From Actinomycetes bacterium (GTDB lineage Bacteria; Actinomycetota; Acidimicrobiia; Acidimicrobiales; Bog-793), in the NCBI GenBank assembly GCA_021798985.1, contig JAJZBI010000001.1, positions 62,001 through 126,000 of the forward strand: a stretch of DNA of 64,000 bases, given 5' to 3'. Positions 39,356 through 52,033 of this stretch are shown here, one piece after another. The notes under the pieces are model-generated. The model was not told where the DNA came from, did not search any database, and worked only from the letters and a program-made list of their open reading frames with translations. A program made the translations under genes and the position numbers. Each line of letters starts with the position of its first letter. Positions within the stretch are counted from its first letter, which is position 1.

Positions 39356-39898
39356 TCAGGCGCTCTCGCTGGCGCCGGCCGCTTGGAGGCGCACCTCGGC
39401 GCGTCGCAGCGCCGCTGCCGCCGAGGCCGGGGCGAGCAGCGCGAGCCGCGCCCCGGTGAGCGGCGTGCCGCCGGCCTCGGGCTCGGCGGTCGACGGCTCG
39501 GCGCCACGGCGATCCGGCGCGCTCGGCGGACCCTCCCGTCCGAGCCGCTCCCGCGCCGCCTCGAGCGCGGTGCGCGCCCGTGCCACGTCGATCTCCTCGG
39601 CGCGCTCAGCCACGCCGGCGAGCACGGACAGGCGGTTGTTGGCCATGTGCACGAAGCCACCATGCACAGCAAAGCGCTGTTGTTCGCCCGAGGCCTCAGC
39701 CGGCGCACCGCCCGCGCCCTCCTCGCCCGAGGCGGCGCGCACCGTCACCACCGTGATGTCGAGGGCGCCGACGAACTCGGTGTGGTGCGCCAAGAACGCG
39801 ATCTCACCGACGTCGGTGCGCATGAGCACCTCGTCGACCTCCCCGGCAAAGAGCACTCGCTCGGGGGTCACGACCTCGGCGTGAAAAGGGGTCGCCAT
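39356..39898 (-). CDS. atpC: F-type ATP synthase epsilon subunit
   Basis: Epsilon is part of the central stalk and modulates ATPase activity. The N-terminal barrel is clear: FHAEVVTPERVLFAGEVDEV, GEIAFLAHHTEFVGAL and AVHGGFVHMANNRLSVLAGVAE. At 180 residues it is longer than usual (about 120-140). The extra length comes from a Gly/Ala/Glu-rich loop (about 57-73) and a Pro/Ala-rich stretch within the C-terminal region. It is last in the atp operon, 19 bp after atpD. Confidence 0.93.
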   Translation of the reverse strand: MATPFHAEVVTPERVLFAGEVDEVLMRTDVGEIAFLAHHTEFVGALDITVVTVRAASGEEGAGGAPAEASGEQQRFAVHGGFVHMANNRLSVLAGVAERAEEIDVARARTALEAARERLGREGPPSAPDRRGAEPSTAEPEAGGTPLTGARLALLAPASAAAALRRAEVRLQAAGASESA

Positions 39899-39917
39899 CA
39901 GTGCCGCGCCGGGACCG

Positions 39918-42508
<2,591 letters not shown>

Positions 42509-42511
42509 GGC

Positions 42512-44041
<1,530 letters not shown>

Positions 44042-44093
44042 GTGGCGCGGGATTCCTTTCAGCTCGACCGGGCGATCAGCTCGACCGATGGGA

Positions 44094-44954
44094 TCAGCTC
44101 GACGGGGCCAGCGCGTCGCGCAGGCGCTCGAGACGCATGCGCACCGTGCCGTCGATGATGAGATCGCCGACGGTGACGAGGGCACCGCCGACGACAGAAG
44201 GGTCATTCACGACTCGGACCTCGACCGAGCGCTCGACGAGGCGACCGAGCGCAGTGGCCAGGCGGGCACGCTCGCTGTCGTCGATCTCCACCGCCGAGCG
44301 TACCTCGGCAAGGCGGCGACCTCGTTCTTCGGCCGCCAGACTCGCCAGCCACTCGAAGGTGCCGACGAGGTCCCGCTGCTGGCCCGAGCGGAGCACGTAG
44401 CGAGCGAGGCGCAACGTCGGCGCGCCGACCTTGCCGGACAAGAGGTCCTCGAGGACCGACAAGCGCGCCGCGAGCGGCAGCTGCGGGTCGGCGAGCGCCG
44501 CGCGGAGCGCTGGCTGCTCGTCGAGGATCCGGGCGAAGCGGAAGACGTCGTCTTCGACGGCGTCGACCTCGCCCGGACCGGCGAGCTCCTGGAAGATCCG
44601 CTCCGCGTAGCCGCGTAGGCGCTCGCGCCCCGCGCTGCGTCCGACGAGGTCTTCCTCGGGCTGCTGGGAGAGGTCGGCGATCAGCTGGCCGATCACGATC
44701 GCCAGCTCACCGGCGCGCTCCACCCGGATCGCGAAGGAGAGCAGGTCGATCGTCTCCGGGCGCGCCTTGTGCTCGAGCAGCTCGCGCAGCACGGTGCGCC
44801 GTGTCATGGCCGGGATCCCGGGATCGGTCAGCGTCGAGCGCAGGTCCTCGTAGCGCACGAGCGCGCCGGCAACGGCCTCGAGGTCGCGCACGATCCCAGC
44901 GGCATCGGCGGACTCAGCGACGGCGGCGCGGTATCCCGAGAGCAACTGGCGCAT
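44094..44954 (-). CDS. atpH: F-type ATP synthase delta subunit
   Basis: Delta connects the peripheral stalk to the top of F1. The 286-residue protein has an N-terminal extra helical region (1-100) and the delta core ending in [20 protein letters not shown] and [20 protein letters not shown], the typical C-terminus. It is longer than the 180-residue E. coli protein, like the delta portion of the mycobacterial b-delta fusion. Here it is a separate gene: its ATG shares one base with the b' stop (TGATG). Confidence 0.92.
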   Translation of the reverse strand: MRQLLSGYRAAVAESADAAGIVRDLEAVAGALVRYEDLRSTLTDPGIPAMTRRTVLRELLEHKARPETIDLLSFAIRVERAGELAIVIGQLIADLSQQPEEDLVGRSAGRERLRGYAERIFQELAGPGEVDAVEDDVFRFARILDEQPALRAALADPQLPLAARLSVLEDLLSGKVGAPTLRLARYVLRSGQQRDLVGTFEWLASLAAEERGRRLAEVRSAVEIDDSERARLATALGRLVERSVEVRVVNDPSVVGGALVTVGDLIIDGTVRMRLERLRDALAPSS

Positions 44955-45466
44955 CAGCCGACGACCTCCGCCTCGGCGGCCCGGATGGCCTCTTCGAGCA
45001 GGCGCCGGTGGTTGACGCTGTCGAGCTCGCGCCGCACGACCTGATCGGTGGCCGCGAGCACGACCTCGCTCACCTGGGCGGCGACCTCCTCGGCGACGCG
45101 CGCCCGCTCGATCTCGCTTTCGATCTCGGCGCGCGCCACGATGCGCGAAGCGTCCTCTTCGGCCTGGCGGCGACCGTCCTCTTCGAGCTGCGCGGCGCTG
45201 CGTCGCGCCTGTTCGACGAGCTGCTCGGCCTCGCGCCGGGCGCTCTCGAGGCGCTCGCGCGCCCCGGTGACGAGTCGCTCGCCCTCCTGCTTCGCGCGCG
45301 CCCCGGACTCGAGCGCGTCCCGGATCGAGGCTTCCCGGCGGACCATCGCCGTCTTCACGAGCGGCCCGGGGAACTTGAAGATGGCGAACCACAAGAACAG
45401 GACGACGCCGACCCATTCGAGGCCATAGGACAGCGAGCCGAGATTGGCACCAAGCAGACCGGTCAC
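44954..45466 (-). CDS. F-type ATP synthase second b subunit (b')
   Basis: This 170-residue protein has one N-terminal membrane segment (WVGVVLFLWFAIFKFPGPLV, about 18-37) and a long charged coiled coil rich in Glu, Arg and Ala, the layout of a peripheral-stalk b subunit. It lies between the first b gene and delta, overlapping both (4 bp and 1 bp). By position it corresponds to the b-like N-terminal half of the mycobacterial b-delta fusion. A b/b' heterodimeric stalk is therefore likely. Confidence 0.85.
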   Translation of the reverse strand: MTGLLGANLGSLSYGLEWVGVVLFLWFAIFKFPGPLVKTAMVRREASIRDALESGARAKQEGERLVTGARERLESARREAEQLVEQARRSAAQLEEDGRRQAEEDASRIVARAEIESEIERARVAEEVAAQVSEVVLAATDQVVRRELDSVNHRRLLEEAIRAAEAEVVG

Positions 45467-45993
45467 GGTGCGACCTCCCGTCCGGCGGCAGCCGCCTCGC
45501 GGCCAGAGGAGCGAGCGACCACGGCCTCGATCAGCTCGCGGTGGCGCTCGATTTCCACCGGGACGCCGAGCACGCGGCTCGCGGCGTCAGCCACCAGCCG
45601 ATCGATGTCCTGCATCGCCGCGATCCGCAGCAAGGGGCGCTCGGCGTCGAGCACCTGCTGGGCAGCGGCGAGGCGCCGGCCCCGCTCCGCCTCGGCGTCG
45701 GCACGCGCCGCCTCGCGCAGCTCTGCCGCGCGGCTGCGCGCCTGCTCGAGGAGACGGCGCGCCTCGCCGCGGGCACCGTCGAGCACGGCCTCGCGCTCCT
45801 GGTCGAGCTGGTGAGCCTCGTCCCGGTGCTCGTCCGCCGCCCGCAACGACCCGCGAACCGCCTGCTGCCGCTCGTCGAGGGCAGCTTGGATCGGCGGCAG
45901 GATCCACTTCGCGATCACCCCGAGGACGATCACGAACAGGATCAGCTCAGCGAAGAACGTCCAGTTCGGGACGATGAAGACGCCAGCGAGCAC
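45463..45993 (-). CDS. atpF: F-type ATP synthase b subunit
   Basis: This 176-residue peripheral-stalk subunit has the typical N-terminus NWTFFAELILFVIVLGVIAK (membrane span about 10-30), then WILPPIQAALDERQQAV and a long coiled coil. It lies 6 bp after atpE and overlaps the b' gene by 4 bp. It resembles conventional actinobacterial AtpF, so the neighbouring gene is the extra copy. Confidence 0.93.
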   Translation of the reverse strand: MLAGVFIVPNWTFFAELILFVIVLGVIAKWILPPIQAALDERQQAVRGSLRAADEHRDEAHQLDQEREAVLDGARGEARRLLEQARSRAAELREAARADAEAERGRRLAAAQQVLDAERPLLRIAAMQDIDRLVADAASRVLGVPVEIERHRELIEAVVARSSGREAAAAGREVAP

Positions 45994-45999
45994 CAGGTC

Positions 46000-46260
46000 C
46001 TACTTCTTGTAGAGCACGAAGACGAAAAGGATCATGAAGACCAGGTTGATGAAGTACATCGCCTCAACCAGGCCGACGATGATGAACATGATGGTGAACA
46101 GCCGGCCCTGCGCTTCGGGCTGGCGGGCCACGCCGGCGATCGTCTGGCTACCGGCGAGACCGTCACCGATCGCGGCACCGATCGCGCCGCCGCCAAGCGC
46201 AAGCCCGCCGCCGACCATGGCGCCGGCGAGCTGAATCGCCTGCTGGGTGGTATCTGCCAT
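46000..46260 (-). CDS. atpE: F-type ATP synthase c subunit
   Basis: The c subunit forms the proton-driven rotor ring. The 86-residue protein has two membrane helices: a glycine-rich first ([20 protein letters not shown]) and a second carrying the proton-binding Glu66 in [15 protein letters not shown]. The polar loop has the conserved ARQPEA. The second helix resembles the bedaquiline-binding region of mycobacterial AtpE, but sensitivity cannot be judged from this alone. The ATG follows AGGAGCAGC-like sequence. Confidence 0.97.
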   Translation of the reverse strand: MADTTQQAIQLAGAMVGGGLALGGGAIGAAIGDGLAGSQTIAGVARQPEAQGRLFTIMFIIVGLVEAMYFINLVFMILFVFVLYKK

Positions 46261-46319
46261 CTTGCTGCTCCTGTGGTTGGTGGTCGATTAGTGGACGGAC
46301 GGTGGCGCAATCGCGAGCG

Positions 46320-47051
46320 TCAGTGCTCTCCGGCGATCGCCGACTGGAAGTAGAGGATGGTCAACAACGTGAAGATGAAGGCTTGCACAGGCCCGACGAA
46401 GACCCCGTCGAACCACTTCCACACCGCACCCACGAGCGGGATCGGGATGATGAACTTCGCCGGGAAGAGGTCGGCGATCAGCACCAGCAAGATGCCGCCG
46501 GCGAAGATGTTGCCGAAGAGTCGCAGCGCCAGGGTCACCGGCTTCACGATCTCCTCGATCACATTGATCGGGAAGAGGAAGCCGTAGGGCTGGAAGTAGT
46601 GCCGGACGTAGCGGCGCAGGCCCTGGCGGCGGATCCACGTCGCGTGCACCAGCAAGATCACAAAGACCGCCATCGCGGCGACGAAGTTGATGTCGCCCGT
46701 CGGTGCCGGCAGGTACTGGGGGTTGTGCCCGGTCGGGATCAGTTCCAGCCAGTTCGCCAGCAAGATGAAGAAGAAGAGCGTCACCGCGAGCGGGATGATC
46801 GGCCGCCCCGCCTCGCCCATCGAGGATCCGACCTCGTTGCCGACCCACTCGACGATCGTCTCGAAGGCCAGCTGCAATTTGCCCGGCACGCCCGCGGTGA
46901 CTTTGGCGCGCAGGTAGAAGCCGATGCCGAGGAGGATCCCCCCGGCAACGATGGTGGAGATGATGTCGTCGATGTTGAGGCCGATCGGCCCCAGGTGCAC
47001 TGTGAGGTGATCGCCGACGGGGATCGTCGTCGTCGCAAGGGGGTGGATCAT
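46320..47051 (-). CDS. atpB: F-type ATP synthase a subunit
   Basis: Subunit a forms the proton half-channels against the c ring. The 243-residue protein has about five membrane segments, LANWLELIPTG, and the essential Arg in KPVTLALRLFGNIFAGG. The ATG at 47051 overlaps the atpI stop (ATGA). The open frame continues upstream but is a shadow of atpI. Confidence 0.96.
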   Translation of the reverse strand: MIHPLATTTIPVGDHLTVHLGPIGLNIDDIISTIVAGGILLGIGFYLRAKVTAGVPGKLQLAFETIVEWVGNEVGSSMGEAGRPIIPLAVTLFFFILLANWLELIPTGHNPQYLPAPTGDINFVAAMAVFVILLVHATWIRRQGLRRYVRHYFQPYGFLFPINVIEEIVKPVTLALRLFGNIFAGGILLVLIADLFPAKFIIPIPLVGAVWKWFDGVFVGPVQAFIFTLLTILYFQSAIAGEH

Positions 47052-47467
47052 GCTGGCGCCTGTGCTCCCCGCAGCAACGTGGCGAGCAGGGAGGCCACGA
47101 GGAAGAGGTAGAAGACCGCGAGCCCGGCGGCGCTCGCCAGGCCAAGCTGGGTCGAGGCGAACATCATCCCGATGACGACGACGGTCGTGAGCGCGAGCCG
47201 CACCAGCGTGCGGCCAGCCAAGATGCGCTTGGGGTGCGCCGGCTGCAGCTCGTTCACCCGCGCCACCGAGCGCGTGATGAGGCGGAGGTTGACGATCCCG
47301 AGGAGGAGCCCGACCACCGCCCCGAGCCCCACGAGGGGATGATTGAGCAACACCGAGACGACGAGGGCGACGACGCCCACGCCGAGCGCGCTCAGCGCCG
47401 TCCGCCTGAGTAGGCGGGCGATCTCGGGCAGGGGGAGTTCTTCGAGAAGAGCTGCGAGGCGATCCAT
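47048..47467 (-). CDS. atpI: ATP synthase subunit I-like protein
   Basis: This 139-residue membrane protein lies first before atpB and has four predicted membrane segments (ALSALGVGVVALVVSVLL, PLVGLGAVVGLLLGIVNLRL, LALTTVVVIGMMFASTQLGL, GLAVFYLFLVASLLATLL). Placement and topology match AtpI, thought to assist c-ring assembly or Mg uptake. The sequence itself is poorly conserved in the family, so the call leans on position. Confidence 0.8.
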   Translation of the reverse strand: MDRLAALLEELPLPEIARLLRRTALSALGVGVVALVVSVLLNHPLVGLGAVVGLLLGIVNLRLITRSVARVNELQPAHPKRILAGRTLVRLALTTVVVIGMMFASTQLGLASAAGLAVFYLFLVASLLATLLRGAQAPA

Positions 47468-47528
47468 GTGTTTGGTCTCGTCGATCTGGTCCGGTCAGGC
47501 GCACTCCGCGCCAGACCAGCGTGCAAGG

Positions 47529-47732
47529 CTACAGGTACTGCTTGATCTTGAAGTAAGTCGCCGCGAGGGCCGCCACGAGCCCGACAGCCAAGCCGCCGAA
47601 GACCGCCGCCACCCCGACACGGGACGCTGATCCTATCCAGTAACCCCCCACCACGCCGATGGCGATACAGCCGGCAGCCGTCGCCCCGATGCCGAGCAGC
47701 TCGAAGGGGCTCGGCCCTCCTCCACCCGCCAC
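47529..47732 (-). CDS. AtpZ-like small membrane protein
   Basis: This 67-residue protein has two membrane helices. GYWIGSASRV follows the first and a terminal TYFKIKQYL follows the second, the pattern of AtpZ/AtpI-family proteins encoded ahead of atp operons. It lies 8 bp after the WecA-type gene and 61 bp before atpI. Family members are thought to work with AtpI in ATP synthase assembly or Mg/Ca transport. Confidence 0.75.
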   Translation of the reverse strand: MAGGGGPSPFELLGIGATAAGCIAIGVVGGYWIGSASRVGVAAVFGGLAVGLVAALAATYFKIKQYL

Positions 47733-47740
47733 GTTGGCGC

Positions 47741-49129
47741 CTATCTTCCCATTCCGGATTCGTCGGCGGCAAAATCAGGCGCTTCGCTGGGGCTTCGCGC
47801 CTGCTGGCGGCGTCGCAGGCCGCCAAAGCGCGAACGCGCGCGCCGGCGCGCCGCGCGCTTCGGGCTGGCGAGGTCTGGCTCGCCGGCGACGGCAACCCCG
47901 GCGGCCGCGCTCATGACGACGCTGATCGGCGCGGCGGGCGTGCCGCTCGCCTCCTCGGCCGCCGCCGGCGCCGACGTGCCCGAGGAGGCGGTGACCGTCG
48001 GGTCGAGCGCCGGCTGGGCCCGGCCGGCTGGGCGGAAGAAGGTGTAGAGCGCGACGCCGAGGATCGCAGCACCGAAGGGCACGATGGCGTTCGCTCGCTT
48101 GTCGAAGGTCGGTACGAGCACGAAGGCGCACAACAGCGCCGTCCATGCCCACAAGATCAGCACGGCCCGCCGGTGTCCGTGGCCGAGCCGGACGAGTCGG
48201 TGGTGCAGGTGGCCGAGGTCGCGCTCAGCGAAGCTTGAGCGACGCACCGTCCTGCGGATGATGGCAAAGACGGTGTCAAGCAGCGGCACACCAAGGATGA
48301 AGATCGGCACGAAGATCGGCGCGAAGCGGAAGAACGTCAGGCCACTCACGTCCTTGGCGACCCCCGTCTGGGTGCCGATCCGCCCGCCGACGAGCATCGT
48401 CGAGACCGCCATCAACAACCCCAGCAAGAGCGCGCCGCCATCGCCCATGAAGATGCGCGCCGGGTGGAAGTTGTGGGGCAGGAAGCCGATGCTGATCCCG
48501 CAGGTGATCACCGCGACGACCGGGCCGAGGCTGTCGGGCGGCAGCAGCTGCTGGGAGGAGAGGTGGATCGCGTACACCGCGAGCGAACCCGAGGCGATCG
48601 CCGTGATCCCCGCAGCGAGCCCGTCCAGGCCGTCAATCAAGTTGACGGCGTTCGTCATCCCGACCACCCACAGCGCCGTGATGAGGGGGAGGATCGACGC
48701 CGACAAGACGATCGGATCAGCGACGAAGGGGACCTTGAAGTAGTACATCGTGGCCCCGAGGAAGACGAGCACCATCGCCGCCAGCACCTCGCCGGCGACC
48801 TTGGCGGGCGCCGAGATGTCTCGGACGTCGTCGATCAGGCCGACGCCATAGATGACGAGCGCCGCGACCAGCACCCCGAGCGGCTGCGAGCTCCCGCGAA
48901 ACGCGTCCTGGAAGGCGCCGATGCGCGAGGCGACGAGCATCGCCACCCCGAGGGCGGCCAGCATCGCGAGACCGCCGATCGTCGGCGTCGGGCGGCGGTG
49001 GACGTGCTGGTCGCCGACCGGCGCGAGCGCCCGGAAGCGCACGGCGAGCCGCCGGACCGGGTAGGTGAGCAGGTACGACGCGACCACCGCCACCGCAAAG
49101 ATGGCGGCATAATCGCCGGTCCCGGCCAC
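47741..49129 (-). CDS. wecA: Polyprenyl-phosphate GlcNAc-1-phosphate transferase (WecA/TagO type)
   Basis: This multi-pass enzyme links GlcNAc-1-phosphate to a polyprenyl phosphate and so starts synthesis of surface polysaccharides (arabinogalactan linker, teichoic acid or O-antigen). The 462-residue protein has the MraY-family motifs GDQHVHRRPTPTIGG, GLIDDVRDIS, TNAVNLIDGLDGLAAG, ARIFMGDGGAL and the His-rich GHLHHRLVRLGHGHRRAV. The last ~110 residues are a disordered, Arg-rich tail not needed for catalysis. GTG start. The same gene (rfe/wecA) lies ahead of atp genes in mycobacteria. Confidence 0.92.
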   Translation of the reverse strand: MAGTGDYAAIFAVAVVASYLLTYPVRRLAVRFRALAPVGDQHVHRRPTPTIGGLAMLAALGVAMLVASRIGAFQDAFRGSSQPLGVLVAALVIYGVGLIDDVRDISAPAKVAGEVLAAMVLVFLGATMYYFKVPFVADPIVLSASILPLITALWVVGMTNAVNLIDGLDGLAAGITAIASGSLAVYAIHLSSQQLLPPDSLGPVVAVITCGISIGFLPHNFHPARIFMGDGGALLLGLLMAVSTMLVGGRIGTQTGVAKDVSGLTFFRFAPIFVPIFILGVPLLDTVFAIIRRTVRRSSFAERDLGHLHHRLVRLGHGHRRAVLILWAWTALLCAFVLVPTFDKRANAIVPFGAAILGVALYTFFRPAGRAQPALDPTVTASSGTSAPAAAEEASGTPAAPISVVMSAAAGVAVAGEPDLASPKRAARRRARSRFGGLRRRQQARSPSEAPDFAADESGMGR

Positions 49130-49160
49130 CTACCGCCTCACTGCCGGATGCTTCGGCCGC

Positions 49161-50495
49161 TCAGTTGGCGCCGAAGGAGGCGTAGGCGCCCGCCGCGCGC
49201 GGGGCGCCGGGAACCGGCGCCGGGTATGGGTCGAACTTGGCACACAGCGCCCGCACGTCCTCGCGCACCTCGGCGATGACGCGCTCGTCCTCGCGGTTGG
49301 CCAGCACCTTGGCGATGAGCTCACCGACGATCGCCATCTCGGCCTCCCCCATCCCCGCCGTCGTCTCGGCGGCAGACCCGAGCCGCAGTCCGCTCGTCAC
49401 GAACGGCGAGCGCGGGTCGTCGGGGATCTGGTTGCGGTTGCAGGTGATCCCGGCCCGGTCGAGCACCTCTTGGGCGACCTTGCCGGTCAGCTCGGCATCA
49501 AAGGCGCGCAGGTCGACGAGAACGGTGTGGTTCTCCGTCCCGCCGGCGACGAGGCGGAAGCCTGCGGTGCCGAGCGCGCGCGCCAGGGCGGCGGCGTTGC
49601 GTAGCACCTGCTGCGCGTAGGTGCGGAATTCCGGCCGCGCCGCCTCGGCGAAGGCCACGGCCTTGGCGGCGATGACGTGCTCGAGCGGGCCACCTTGGAG
49701 GCCAGGGAAGACGGCAGAGTCGATCTGCTTGGCGAGATCCCCGCGGCACAGGATCGCCCCGCCGCGCGGTCCGCGCAGCGTCTTGTGCGTCGTGAAGGTG
49801 ACGACGTCGGCGACGCCGACGGGACTGGGGTGCACGCCCGCCGCGATCAGGCCAGCGGGGTGGGCGGCGTCGAACAGGAAATAGGCCCCCACCTCGTCGG
49901 CGATCTCCCGGAAGGGCCGCGGGTCGATGAGGCGCGTGTAGGCCGTCGTACCGGCGACGATGAGGCGCGGCCGCTCACGCCGGGCGAGATCGCGCACGAG
50001 ATCGAGATCGATGCGCTCGCCGCTGCCGTCTTCAGCGGCCGGCGTCACGCCATAGCTGACGAAGCGGTAGAGCTTGCCGGTGATGCTGACCGGCGAGCCG
50101 TGGGTCAGGTGCCCACCCTGGTCGAGGCGCATGGCGAGGATCGTGTCGCCGGGCTCGATCAGGGCCTGGTAGGCGGCGAGGTTCGCCGAGGCACCGGCGT
50201 GGGGCTGGACGTTGGCGTGCTCGGCACCGAACAGGCGCACCGCGCGCTCACGAGCCAGGTCCTCGACACGGTCGGCGACCGCGTTGCCGCCGTAGTAGCG
50301 CCGGCCGGGGTAGCCCTCGGAGTACTTGTTGGTCAGCACGGAGGCGCTCGCCGCGAGCACCGCCGGCGAGGTGAAATTCTCCGAGGCGATCAGCTGGAGG
50401 GTCGTGCGCTGGCGCTCGATCTCGTCGGCGAGCAGCGCGGCGACCTCCGGGTCGGATGAGAGCGGGTCGGTCGAGTGCAACGGCTGGTCGCTCAT
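49161..50495 (-). CDS. glyA: Serine hydroxymethyltransferase
   Basis: GlyA interconverts serine and glycine with tetrahydrofolate. The 444-residue PLP enzyme has LQLIASENFTSPAVL, TNKYSEGYPGRRYYGG, VQPHAGASANL, FDAAHPAGLIA and the PLP Lys in FTTHKTLRGPRGG. In many homologues the DAAH segment reads D-x-A-H, so this is normal. The ATG at 50495 overlaps the rpiB stop by 4 bp. The frame is open far upstream, but that is a shadow of rpiB. Confidence 0.97.
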   Translation of the reverse strand: MSDQPLHSTDPLSSDPEVAALLADEIERQRTTLQLIASENFTSPAVLAASASVLTNKYSEGYPGRRYYGGNAVADRVEDLARERAVRLFGAEHANVQPHAGASANLAAYQALIEPGDTILAMRLDQGGHLTHGSPVSITGKLYRFVSYGVTPAAEDGSGERIDLDLVRDLARRERPRLIVAGTTAYTRLIDPRPFREIADEVGAYFLFDAAHPAGLIAAGVHPSPVGVADVVTFTTHKTLRGPRGGAILCRGDLAKQIDSAVFPGLQGGPLEHVIAAKAVAFAEAARPEFRTYAQQVLRNAAALARALGTAGFRLVAGGTENHTVLVDLRAFDAELTGKVAQEVLDRAGITCNRNQIPDDPRSPFVTSGLRLGSAAETTAGMGEAEMAIVGELIAKVLANREDERVIAEVREDVRALCAKFDPYPAPVPGAPRAAGAYASFGAN

Positions 50496-50944
50496 GCGCC
50501 AGATCCCTTCTCTTCGAGGCGGCGGATCTTGTCGATCCGCCGGGCGTGGCGGCCGCCTGCGAAGCTGGCCGAGAGGAAGGCCGTGACGGCCTCGCTGGCA
50601 ACGAGCGGGCCGATCGTCCGGGCACCCAAGCAGAGCACGTTCGCGTCGTTGTGCTGGCGAGCCAGCCGAGCCGTCGTCACGTCGTGGGCGAGCGCGGCCC
50701 GCACGCCGGGCACCTTGTTCGCCGCGATCGAGACGCCGATGCCCGTGCCGCAGCAGCAGACGCCGAGCTCGGCCTCGCCCGACGCGACCGCCTCGCCGAC
50801 CGCCGCCGCGTAGTCGGGGTAGTCGACCGAGCCCGGGCGGTCGGTACCGAAGTCCACGACATCGTGCCCGGCATCCGCGAGCTCTTTCGCCAGGGATTCC
50901 TTCAACGGGAGCCCGGCATGATCCGAGCCGACGGCGATGCGCAC
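50492..50944 (-). CDS. rpiB: Ribose-5-phosphate isomerase B
   Basis: RpiB interconverts ribulose-5-phosphate and ribose-5-phosphate. The 150-residue protein has the family start RIAVGSDHAGLPLKESL, DYPDYAAAVGEAVASGEA, the anion-hole CCCGTGIGVSIAANKVPG and HNDANVLCLGARTIG. GTG start without ribosome binding site; TAGCAT lies 6 nt upstream. It heads the rpiB-glyA-wecA-atp run on the minus strand and diverges from an ABC export operon. Confidence 0.96.
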   Translation of the reverse strand: MRIAVGSDHAGLPLKESLAKELADAGHDVVDFGTDRPGSVDYPDYAAAVGEAVASGEAELGVCCCGTGIGVSIAANKVPGVRAALAHDVTTARLARQHNDANVLCLGARTIGPLVASEAVTAFLSASFAGGRHARRIDKIRRLEEKGSGA

Positions 50945-50950
50945 CCCTCG

Positions 50951-50956
50951 ATGCTA
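50951..50956 (-). promoter_or_regulatory. -10-like box, leaderless rpiB start
   Basis: TAGCAT on the minus strand ends 6 nt before the rpiB GTG. No convincing -35 was found at 16-18 nt. Confidence 0.4.
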
Positions 50957-51051
50957 CCAACGATGGATTTTGCGCCTTGGGGCGGCTGTGGAGACCCGGG
51001 GCCGGCACATGGGGGTGGGGCTGGGCAAGCGGGACGGATCGGAGCGCGAAC

Positions 51052-51057
51052 TAGGCT
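51052..51057 (+). promoter_or_regulatory. -10-like box before the ABC export operon
   Basis: TAGGCT ends 7 nt before the GTG at 51065, which has no ribosome binding site. It lies in the divergent 120-bp region shared with rpiB. Confidence 0.4.
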
Positions 51058-51064
51058 GCGCGCC

Positions 51065-52033
51065 GTGGTCAGCGCCGCGCAGGTCGCCGTCGAGGTCGAT
51101 GGGCTCTCCAAGCGCTACGGGACGCTCGAGGCGGTGCGATCGGTGAGCTTTGCCGTCGAGCGCGGTGAGGTCTTCGCGCTGCTCGGGCCGAACGGGGCCG
51201 GCAAGACGACGACGGTCGAGATCTTGGAAGGCTTCCGCTCGAGGGACGCCGGCACGGTGTCCGTGCTCGGCCACGATCCCTCCGGACGCCCCCGGGCGCT
51301 GCGTGAGCGCCTCGGCATCGTGCTCCAAGAGCTCGCCGTCGAGCCGAACCTCACCGTGCGCGAGGTGCTGACGCGCAACGCCGGCTACTACCCCTCGCCC
51401 CGCCCCGTCGACGAGGTGATCGCGCTCGTCGGGCTCGAGGGCAAGGCCTCGAGCCGCATCGCTCGCCTGTCGGGGGGCCAGCAGCGCCGGCTAGACGTGG
51501 GGCTCGGAATCATCGGCCGCCCCGAGCTGATCTTCCTCGACGAGCCGACGACCGGATTCGACCCCTCGGCGCGGCGCGGGGCCTGGGATCTCGTGCGCGC
51601 GTTGCAGGAGGGGGGGACGACGATCATCCTCACCACCCACTACATGGACGAGGCCGAGGCGCTCGCCGACCGCGTGGCGGTCATCGCCCGCGGCCAGATC
51701 GTCGCGCTCGGCCCGCCCAGCTCGATCGGGGGGCGTGACGTCAGCGAGGCGACGATCCGCTTCCGCATGCCGCCGGGCGTCGCCGCGAGCGACCTCCCGG
51801 TCCCCGCCCGGGCCATCGGCGAGTTCGCCGAGCTGACGAGCGCGGACGAGATCGAGAGTCTGCACCGTCTCACCGGCTGGGCCCTCGAGCGTGCCCTGCC
51901 GCTCACCGGGCTCACGGTCGAGCGGCTCACGCTCGAAGACGTCTACTTGCGCCTCACCGCCGGGAGCGACGGTGCGGGCAGCATCGGGGCGCCCACCGAG
52001 CAGCTGAGTGCCTCGGTGGGTGGCCGGCGATGA
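51065..52033 (+). CDS. ABC transporter ATP-binding protein (DrrA-like)
   Basis: This 322-residue ATPase has Walker A GPNGAGKTTTV, Q-loop QELAVEPNLTVREV, signature LSGGQQRRLDVGLG, Walker B LIFLDEPTTGFD and H-loop LTTHYMDEAEA, followed by a ~90-residue C-terminal domain typical of DrrA/NatA-type exporters. GTG start, apparently leaderless. The stop overlaps the permease gene start by 4 bp. Together they should form an ABC-2 exporter of unknown substrate. Confidence 0.9.
   Translation: MVSAAQVAVEVDGLSKRYGTLEAVRSVSFAVERGEVFALLGPNGAGKTTTVEILEGFRSRDAGTVSVLGHDPSGRPRALRERLGIVLQELAVEPNLTVREVLTRNAGYYPSPRPVDEVIALVGLEGKASSRIARLSGGQQRRLDVGLGIIGRPELIFLDEPTTGFDPSARRGAWDLVRALQEGGTTIILTTHYMDEAEALADRVAVIARGQIVALGPPSSIGGRDVSEATIRFRMPPGVAASDLPVPARAIGEFAELTSADEIESLHRLTGWALERALPLTGLTVERLTLEDVYLRLTAGSDGAGSIGAPTEQLSASVGGRR

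Noticed and set aside
44094-45416. 440-residue ORF that could mimic a mycobacterial b-delta fusion
   Set aside because: Upstream of the delta ATG this frame is Arg-rich and is not the b' frame. The true b' protein is in another frame and stops at the delta start.
49129-49160. Glycine riboswitch near glyA
   Set aside because: glyA overlaps rpiB and has no upstream leader in which a riboswitch could fit.
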